A stretch of 64,000 bases of DNA, taken from assembly GCA_033977485.1 (NCBI GenBank), contig CM066994.1:85188871-85252870 (forward strand), written 5' to 3'. Under the pieces are notes generated by a model. That model made no database searches and was not told where the DNA came from. It saw only the letters and a program-made list of their open reading frames with translations. Position numbers and translations under genes: made by a program. Position 1 is the first letter of the stretch; each line of letters opens with the position of its first letter. The stretch is from Hydrangea macrophylla (Eukaryota; Streptophyta; Magnoliopsida; Cornales; Hydrangeaceae). Shown here in pieces: positions 55,690 through 64,000 of the stretch.

Positions 55690-58190
55690 TGTAATACCCT
55701 GTATTTTCAGGTATATTTATATATCCCTTGTACTTTCCTTAGTCTTTGGTGAGTTTGAGTTTCCAATCGATTGACATTCTTTTCAATCGATTGACATTTT
55801 TGGATACCAATCGATTGACATGTTCCCAATCGATTGCCATCAGATCGACCTGAATTCATGATGTGGCAGTTTATCAATCGATTGCCATCTTCTTCAATCG
55901 ATTGACTACAAATATCTGTTGCCAATCGATTGACATTAGTTCAATCGATTGACATAAGCTGAGAAACATTTTCTTCTTTCCTTTAGCTTTGAACGTGTGG
56001 CACTCTTAACCCCTATATATACTCGTTCATTTGTGGCCTTGGGCCAAGTTTTGGCAGCCTTGGGAGAGAGAGCTACATACTCTCTTATATATATACACAC
56101 ATATATATGTTGTATATATATTACACACACACACTCTCGGGTTGAAGAAGAAGAAGAGAAGAAGAAGAAGAAGAGAAGAAGAAGAAGAAGGAAGAGGAGA
56201 GGAGACCAGAAAGAAAAGATAGACAGAGAGAGGGAAAGAGAACTCACCATAGCCGCCGTCGCGGAGCTCGGGACGCCGTCAACGGAACGCCGGGAGAGGT
56301 GAGTTTATTAACTCACTCAAAGAGGATTGTTTTTGTGATGTTTATGTGTGTATAACAACGTGCATGAGGAGGAAATGAGACCCCAACATTTTGTAATAAA
56401 ACCCAGCAGTTTTGAGGAAGAAGACAGAGTCCAATCGATTGACCATAGTTCAATCGATTGACATCAGTTCAATCGATTGACATTATTCCAATCGATTGAC
56501 ATTATTCCAATCGATTGACATGATTCCAATCGATTGACATAAGTCCAATCGATTGACATTATTTCCAATCGATTGAGTAAGAGCAGAATGTTGTTTATCT
56601 ATTATTATATGTTATGAGCTGATTGTAATGTACCCAAGCTGTTAATGGCTGTACCATATGTGATATTGGATATGTGCTTAGTCAACATGATACTACGCAA
56701 GCCTTATATGATGTTTATGTTAATGTTACAAGATGAACTGTTTATTATTTACTGTCGATATGAGATGCTCTAATGGTTAAGTAACTGCCATATGTTATTG
56801 TCAAACTGAATAGTAGAACGGAACACGACAGCACGTTAATAATCAGAAATGAGTAGATATGTTGAATACAGAGCATGTGGTATTTCCTGTACTTAGTATA
56901 TGAGCATTTCACAACATGTGTCAGCATGCATGGGATAGTGATGTCAAGAGGTAAGAGAATTTGATGAGAAATGGGATATTGATATGAAGAGATGAGAAGA
57001 TATGATGAGAAAGGGGAACTGTGATTTATATGGAATAATGAGATATGTGTACTTTGGGATCCGTGGGATCAACGGCTGACGAGTCGGGTGGACGTGGGAT
57101 GGTTAGAGTTCCTAGTGCGCCTCTCACTGTTGAAGATGTCCAGTGATGCGTATGCACTGTTGAAGACGTCCAGTGTACCGTTGAAGACGTCCGGCTAGTG
57201 CTCTAATGTATTCTCAGCTGTGTAGACGACCAGTGAGAGTATACGCATCGTTGAAGACGTCCGATGTGCCGTTCTATCGTTTACAGATAGGTGGTACCGT
57301 GTAGACGACCGGTAACCCTATCAAGGGATTTTGGGATCTATTGCCTAGTCGGGTGATTCCGATTGGCATTACTGTATCGACGAATGGTTTTCAGATTGGT
57401 ATTATGGGATCGACGTATGGATACGAATGAGAATAAGAACATGGATATGGATGTGAATATGGGAATGGTTAGTATGATGATTGTTCAGTCGTGGATTCAG
57501 CGTCCCGACGTAAAGGTATATGCATGGGTGATTCCATGGGTTACATGCATGGATTTGGTGAATACGTGATGAGATATTTATTCCATGATCGTTATTATTG
57601 TTTTCACTTAATATGATTTCTGTTATTATTGATTCATATACAGTTTGATGAGACCTTTGCTATGTCCGTGAGAGACGTCATTGTTAAGAGATTAACCGCA
57701 TTTTAAGATGCTGAACAATAACGGTGAGGAGTGTTGTTTAGTGTACTCACTCAGCTTTGTATCCAAAGCTGATGGCGTTTATGCCCTGGACATTCCAATG
57801 TCTAGGGATTTGTAGGTCTTGAGGACGAAAGACTGATAGTTCTGCCAGACTTGGAGCTGAAGGCTGGAAGACGAAGATGTGCTGCTTTATATAGTTAGTT
57901 TGTACATCTGTTGTTGTTATTGTTATAGGCCTGAGACTATAAGCCAGCTGTTGTAATAGTTTTAGTAGACTTTTATAATTGGTACTTGGGCATCTGTTGC
58001 TTTCATACCTTTTATAGTTTTCGCTGTAGCCTCTGATTATGTTAATAAGATATGTTCTATGAATAGCATCCTCCCTATCGTGGTGTTTATTGGTTTGAGT
58101 AGATGACAACGCGGTTATTCACCCGTCATTCCCTATGGACCCATAAAGGAAATTTATTTTTCTCTATTTATGCTGCTCCGGGGCGTGACA
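55690..58190 (+). repeat. E3 3' LTR
   Basis: Near-identical to 50073-52595 and 22 bp shorter, mainly by loss of one 19-bp CAATCGATTG unit from the upstream cluster (eight copies at 55764-55951 instead of nine) and microsatellite changes. Confidence 0.95.
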
Positions 58191-58195
58191 TTTTC
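58191..58195. repeat. Target-site duplication of E3, right copy
   Basis: TTTTC, identical to 50068-50072. Confidence 0.93.
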
Positions 58196-60081
58196 ACAAA
58201 AAGAACTGGTGCACCCCAGGGTGATACACTTGGCCGAATGAACCCCTTATCCAACAACTCTTGTAACTAAGTTTTCAACTCTTTCAACTCTACTGGAGCC
58301 ATTCTATATGGTGCCCGCGAAATGGGTTGTGTTCCCGGTATTACATCTATACCAAATTCAACCTCCCTCTCAATTAACACACTCGGCAAATCGTCTGGAA
58401 ATACATCAGAAAATTCTTTAACTACGGGTATATCTTCCAACTTTAGTTCCGTACTTCTGGTATCCAATACACTACAAAGGAAACATTTACACCCTTTTCT
58501 CAATAAACGACAAGCTTTGATGGCGGATACGAGATATGGTGGTGACACAACACCTACCCCTTGGAAAGAGAAGATTCTATGGGTCGGTGTCTGAAATTCT
58601 ACCCTTTTATTTTCACAATCAATAACCGCGTGATTAACTGACAACCAATCCATTCCCAATATGACATCAAAATGTTGGATTACTAACGGTACTAGATTCA
58701 CTGTTAACACTTCATCATTAATTTTAACTTCACAATTTCTATAAACCCCCGCACTCACCAAAGATCTTCCCAATGGGACATCAACAGACAAATCATATTC
58801 GAGAAGTTCTAAGGGTACATTCATATTCCTAGCAAATTGGTGTGATACAAACGAGTGTGTAGAACCAGAATCCATTAACACATTAGCAGGTGTTGAGCAA
58901 ATAAGAACTTTACCTGACACAACTGTGTTAGCAACGGTAGTCTCCCCTGGATTAAGCTGGAAATAACGGCCCTGACGTTGTTCCCTTCCTTGTGGTTGTT
59001 GTTGAGGTGGTCGCGGTGTTGGTGCACTACTTGCGGTTGCACTAAAACCTCCTTGCCTCGGCTTAGGACAATTGCGCATTCGATGTCCAAGCTCCCCACA
59101 GTTATGGCAAACCATCCCACTATCGTCGGTACGCCTCATTGGAGTATAAGTATTTGGTCTCACTCCCGGACAATTCTTTGCTACATGCCCCATTTGTCGG
59201 CAATTATTACACACCGTTGTCGGTAGATTGCATACACCCCAATGAAACTTACCACACGTGTTGCACCGCGGCTTATTACTTCCACCACCTGAGGAATCTC
59301 CAAAACTTTGTCTTTTCGAACTCCCTTGACCACTATATTGACTTGAACCCGGCCGTTTATATTGTTGAGTTGTTGGTGCTTGCGAACTTTGTTGATACCC
59401 CATATCTCTTTCAGCGATTGAAGCCACAACCAATGCCTCTGCAACTTTATCCAACCGTTGCACTGATACTTGGCGTCGAATCTCATCCCTCAGCCCCGTC
59501 ACAAACTTTCTAGTTCGATCCCCTTCATTCGGTACTATATTTTCAGCAAATCGTGCCAAACTTGTGAATTTGGTGGAGTACTCCCTAACTGTCATTCCCC
59601 CTTGTTTCAATTCCATGAACTCTTGAGCTTTCAAATCTTCAAAAGATTTCGGAAAGTACTGCTTCTTGAAGAGTATTACGAACTCCCCCCAAGTGTTCGG
59701 CCTTTCGAGTCCCAATTTTGTACGCCACCAGTATTGCGCTTCTTCTTTTAAAGTATCAGCGGCAAATAGAACTTGTTGAGCCTCGAAACACGGAAGAACC
59801 TGGAATATCCTTTCCATGTCGGACAACCAAAAGTCAGCTCTCATTGGATCAGTCTCCCCTCGAAATAGTGTCGGTTTTTGCTTGTAAAATTGTGAAATAG
59901 TAGTCACCTCCTCCCTCGGATTAGGATTCGGTTGTTCACGTCTTCCCTCTATTGTATGAGTTTCAACAACTTGTACTAATCCGACTACAACTCTTTCCAT
60001 TCTTTCCATTTGCGTAGGCGGTGTCGATCTTTCACCAGACATTTTCTCTCTCTGGCATTCACAATACATATTCATATACAC
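58196..60081 (-). pseudogene. E2 gag, protease and start of RT
   Basis: About 604 open codons from 60081 to a TAG at 58267-58269; the internal ATG at 60042 (MSGERSTPP) is the likelier start. Gag core: FRGETDPMRADFWLSDMERI, EEAQYWWRTKLGLERPNTWG, MTVREYSTKFTSLARFAENI. Three zinc-knuckle-like motifs follow: CNTCGKFHWGVC (short), CNNCRQMGHVAKNC and CHNCGELGHRMRNC. Protease: VLMDSGSTHSFVS and VILGMDWLS. The TAG replaces what is usually a Gln codon. The frame then continues through the RT N-terminus to the E3 junction and is in register with 50067. It is therefore nearly intact. Confidence 0.93.
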
Positions 60082-60216
60082 GTTACTTTTATACTTTTCA
60101 ATGCATGCTCAACATCGTTCAACATGCTAAGTAAACGTGAAAGCATGAACTACACATCTTTTAATCCTTTATACTTATTACGCGTCGTAATTGTCACTCG
60201 TCCCCAAAGGCTCTAA

Positions 60217-60234
60217 CCTATAGCTTTGATACCA
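60217..60234 (-). other. E2 primer binding site (initiator tRNA-Met)
   Basis: The minus strand reads TGGTATCAAAGCTATAGG, five bases inside the 5' LTR. The first bases match initiator tRNA-Met with one change. Confidence 0.85.
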
Positions 60235-60239
60235 AATAT

Positions 60240-62573
60240 TGTCACACCCCAACCCGCCTTGGGCAAGTTGGGACACGTGTAACAAGCCCACACGTTCAAA
60301 ACACCCTTAATTCATTAAGGAACACATGAATTAGACTTACTAAAACAGCTCCGTTGACACAAAACAGACCCAAGGGCAAAATGGTCATTAATAAAGTATA
60401 GCAAATTTTATATGGAAAGATAGCTCTTTGAGTCCCGGTTCCAACGCAAAAAAACGGTGCGCGAATCCGAGTTTTGTAGAGAGAGTTATGCTTGTTTCCG
60501 TAAAAGCTGACAGTCAGTTTTCATAGGGGCGGTTCGATCCGCGGGAAGGGCGGATCGATCCATCTCACTAATTATCAAGCAGAATGTCCCCGGAAATGGG
60601 CGGATCGATCCGCGGGAAGGCCGGATCGATCCGGCCTTGGCAGAACACCTCCCTGCTGCTAAAAACATCAGTTTTTCATATCCAAAACCTTTCCTAACAT
60701 AATCAAACTTTGTGTAAACATCCAAGAACCCTCCAAATTCAATTATATGTGTTTCTAAACATTGACATAAGATTTCCATATATAAAATGACAATCAAAAC
60801 ACCCAAATTCTTCTTATGAATCATAACTCAACATCAAAATCCATCAAAATCCACATTTTAACCCAATGCTTGCATAATTTCTCAACCAAAGAAAAACTAA
60901 GTTCAATTTACAACCAAAGTTACTTACTACTCCAAGTTGCCTTTCCCAAATACATAATTTGTGACTTGCAAATGCAATTTATACCAAAAGACCCTTACTA
61001 CTCAATTTGAATTAACATATTACAAGAACTTTCAAAGCATAAGTTGTTTACAACACTTGAAGTGTAAGGATTACAACCAAGCCAAAACATCTATACATAT
61101 GAACATGAAACACATCTCACAACCCCACGCCCAACCCGTCGTGCGAATCATTTCCTCTCCTCTTCCCGTGCCGTACCTGCGATGGTTATTCAATAACCAC
61201 AACAGAAAATATATTTTCGTTTAAGCTTTCGCTTAGTGAGAGAACTAATCATGCTATTGGAATGTTTAATATGCAAATGCAACAATCATGATAAACAACA
61301 ATAAATTGATCTCCGGAAAGTCAAGCAACTCAAGCCACCACCCCCGGGTCCTTCTCACCCCGGAATTACTCACTCGTTTGGCGCATATAGCACAACACAC
61401 ACTCTTTTGTGACCCCAAAGGCGTCACCGGCATTTCATTGTGGTCGTCACCACGTCCTACTCATTGAGGACTTCCTATCCCTTACATATGGGACCTATAA
61501 ATGGTGCTCACTACTTGACTTCCCTTTGATCCACATAAGCATTTAAGAAACTTAGCATATAATCATATAAGCATATCAATTTCACAACTTTGACATGCTT
61601 TTTACTCAATTTCAACAACACATACAAATATAAACATGAATTAAGCATTCTAAGCCAACAATTATCACACCAACATATCTAAACACCCAATTTTTGGGAC
61701 TAGAACACTCACTCTTTGATTTACTAGCGAATTAAGCTTAGAAATCCCAACCTCTAGCAAATTTCCAACCCAAATTCCACCGGTGTAATTCCTACATAAG
61801 GTTGGTGTCAAGAACATCATCTATTAAGAACGGCCGCCGTAAAACGTTGCCGAAACTGAAAATAAAAGACGTGCATGTGATCCTCTTACCTCCACGAATC
61901 CAAATCCGGTCTCGGTTCGTGAATCCGACGCCGGACGGCGAAGAAACGGCAAGAAACGTCGTCGAAAATTTCCTTCGCCGACTCGAGCTCTTCGTTCTCT
62001 TGAATTTCTGGAGATTTCCAGCTCATTAACACTTATAGACACATACGCAAGACATGCATATGTGTTGTCCCCTTTTTCCCTTATTCCTACTTACCTCCCC
62101 CAACTTTCTATAAGTTTTATTATGAAACCCCCTTGTTAATTACGTTAACTACCCATCTTTTCTAAAAGGATTTAATCTAAGTCCCGCGTGGGTCCCAAAC
62201 GTGGTCCCACATAATTCATGAGGTTGCTATTAAACCTACCAATGATCAATTTTATTCAAATATGCCCTCACATGGGTACCCAAATTGGTCCCCTTACCTA
62301 TCATAAGACATTATAATATCAATAAACATTTAAACAAGTAATCATATAAGCACATAATGACATAAAAATGCAAATTATTTTAATTAGACCCTCGTTGGGC
62401 CCCACATTTATACCAGTCCCGCCTTTCACAGGACTTTCATCTGTGTCCGCATTTGAACACCTTTTCACATGTGGGTTCATAACCCCCACCTTAATTCATC
62501 TCATGCATTAATTATCTTTAATTAACACACATTGATATAGCATTAATATTATTTTCCGGGTACGGGTGTTACA
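60240..62573 (-). repeat. E2 5' LTR (right)
   Basis: 2334 bp. Compared with the left LTR one of the four palindromes reads GGTTCGATCC (about 60531-60540). Confidence 0.95.
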
Positions 62574-62578
62574 TGTAC
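62574..62578. repeat. Target-site duplication of E2, right copy
   Basis: TGTAC, identical to 45044-45048. Confidence 0.93.
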
Positions 62579-64000
62579 TCACCCATATACACACATATGA
62601 GAGGTTGAATGCTTGTGGTTCCACCATTGAATATCATCTATTGATTTGTTCATTTGCTTGCTTGTATACAATGTTCATCTCTTCTTATCTCATTTCTTTT
62701 TTTTATTTTATTTACTTACTTACTAGTTCATCATCATCTAGATGATGACATGAAGTTTGAGGTGAGTGAATCCTTATGGATAGTAGTTCTTGACCTCAAA
62801 AACATGTTTGATAGATGATGACTATAACTTCAATACCTCGAAGGTATCCTTGAAGTTATGTTCAAATAAAAATGAATTTCTCCAATAATATTGGGGGTTC
62901 TTGATGATTAGTTTGATATTGATATTCTAAGAGGTTATAATCTCTATTTGATGTTGAAAATATACTTTCAAAACCTCTCTCAATCCCTCTCATTTTGATT
63001 TCAAGAAAGAAAACTCAAGTTTTTTCCAAAATCTTCAAAACAGTGAGTCAAAACAGTGAGTGATCTGAGTTCAAAGATTTCTCTAGAACTCAATACTCAA
63101 TGTATGGATGCAAGACCAATTGGAAAATTTTCCTAACACATTACAGAACACCCATGATTTTTGGTTTGACTTGGAAATACTTGAAAATGGCCCATTTGGA
63201 CCCGAACATTCTCTCCAGATATTCTATTTTTGCTATTACAGCCGCTTGGTCTACTTTCAACTTGTTTTACAGAAAACGTTTCCAACAAGAGTGGTCCTAA
63301 CTTATTTTTCCCTTGAACTGCAATGTCTTAGGGAACTTTCTGTATAATATGGGCCTCTATATCATTTGTTTTCATTTTCCAAGAATTTTTGACATTTCAG
63401 TCAACAGTACGAACTCTGTTTCTGAGTAACCTTCATTGTTTATATGATTTCTCTCAATCTGTAATAGTTATTAAAGATTGGATTATTGGGTTGTGTTCTA
63501 GACACAATAAGGAAGATCTCCATAAAAATTATGCATTGAAAACACTCCTAACCCCTCTTTTCAATTTTCAAAAGATCATGTTAATGTTCTGTCCACTATT
63601 CACAGCAAGCACACTTTTACTTCCCCCTTTGATTTGATGCTTACATGCACTCCAAATTAGTTCATGTCTTAGGAAGTAGTTCATACTACATTTGTACATA
63701 TCCCATGATGATCTCATTCATTCATTCATATGCATTCTAGACTTCTAAGTCATTCTAGGAAGCCATGAACACAAGGCACACTACAACCTTAGCACATTCT
63801 AGATACATATATTGCATCCATGCAAAGATTTGGGGCTTTTGTGACTCCTAATCTAAGAAGATTATAAGGAATGATCATGATCACACGTTCATGCTTCCCC
63901 TCAATATAATCCTCCTTTCTCATCCGTCCCGGGGATTGAGAGATCTTCTTTTCTCTGATATTAACATGCATCTTACTAGCTTACTAAGCATATTTTGATT
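62579..64000 (+). repeat. OG3 LTR, right portion, runs off the window
   Basis: This continues the LTR from 45048. TCATCATCTAGATGATGA and the following 200 bp match the reverse complement of OG1 LTR positions around 2880-2970. The window edge corresponds to about position 1730 of the OG1 left LTR, so some 540 bp should remain outside. Short frames at 63100-63637 mirror non-coding LTR sequence near 2340-2580. Confidence 0.9.

Larger units (their letters stand above)
50073..58190 (+). mobile_element. E3: young gag-only retrotransposon (TR-GAG layout)
   Basis: The LTRs are 50073-52595 (2523 bp) and 55690-58190 (2501 bp), TGTAATACCC...GGGGCGTGACA, with a perfect duplication TTTTC. By eye they differ by about 20 substitutions plus one 19-bp repeat unit. 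The primer site TGGTATCAGAGCCTAGGT (52603-52620) matches initiator tRNA-Met. The interior is only 3.1 kb, with a damaged gag and no protease, RT or integrase. It ends with GGATTTCGAGGACGAAATC, a stretch usual at the 3' end of such elements, just before the second LTR. It must have moved with proteins supplied by a relative. Confidence 0.93.
45049..62573 (-). mobile_element. E2: young Tekay-type chromovirus (Ty3/gypsy)
   Basis: The LTRs are 45049-47383 (2335 bp) and 60240-62573 (2334 bp) with a perfect duplication TGTAC. By eye they differ at about 25-30 positions (about 1%). A primer site (60217-60234) matches initiator tRNA-Met and the polypurine tract AAAAGGGAGGAAGAAA abuts the 3' LTR. The gag-protease-RT-RNase H-integrase frame with a chromodomain end places it with Tekay (Del) chromoviruses. 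The frame is interrupted by the E3 insertion, one TAG codon and a small frameshifting deletion. Apart from these it looks complete. Confidence 0.95.

Noticed and set aside
58322..59751. Plus-strand ORFs opposite E2 gag-protease
   Set aside because: They are shadow frames of a well-supported minus-strand coding region, with no family features.

Overview
This window is nuclear DNA from an angiosperm, most likely a eudicot. It is AT-rich and intergenic, and almost all of it is retrotransposons nested in each other. The plant assignment rests on Tat/Ogre, Athila and Tekay-type Ty3/gypsy elements, plant mobile domain (PMD) coding sequence, a Mutator-like (MULE) transposase and a tRNA-derived SINE. 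No intact host gene, rRNA or tRNA gene was found. The species cannot be told from the sequence.

Layout, left half. An Athila-like element with a tRNA-Asp-type primer site (LTR about 20009-21530, ORF running leftward) was split by a large Tat/Ogre-like element, here OG1 (1189-19595, minus strand, target duplication GGAAC). OG1 carries gag, protease, RT, two RNase H domains and integrase, all damaged. Between pol and its 3' LTR it also carries two plus-strand (antisense) genes: an intron-containing PMD-type gene (5737-7634) and a DUF7745-like gene (7916-8914). To the right lie an unidentified retroelement remnant, a solo LTR (22708-25131), a SINE with 14-bp target duplications (25601-25969), and a small gag-only element, E4 (26099-29799, duplication AAAGG).

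Layout, right half. A MULE transposase gene (32644-42519) is split by an Athila element lacking pol (34256-41681). Just downstream is a second, independent PMD fragment (42969-43295). Beyond it the nesting is five layers deep: MULE/PMD DNA > reversed Athila LTR piece (43374-43754) > Ogre-type LTR OG3 (43755-45048 and 62579-64000) > young Tekay chromovirus E2 (45049-62573, duplication TGTAC) > younger gag-only element E3 (50073-58190, duplication TTTTC). LTR pairs of E2 and E3 differ by only about 1% by eye, so these layers are recent.

How the parts work together. E2 is a nearly complete gag-pro-RT-RNaseH-IN-chromodomain element. E3 and E4 lack pol and must have been copied by enzymes made elsewhere. 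The most striking signal cuts across families. Five unrelated LTR families each carry their own clustered short palindrome with a CG centre, placed about 40-270 bp upstream of the LTR TATA box. Some families have a second cluster in the leader or near the 3' LTR. E3 adds six small hairpins in its RNA leader, with an almost constant loop and stems that change in a compensating way.
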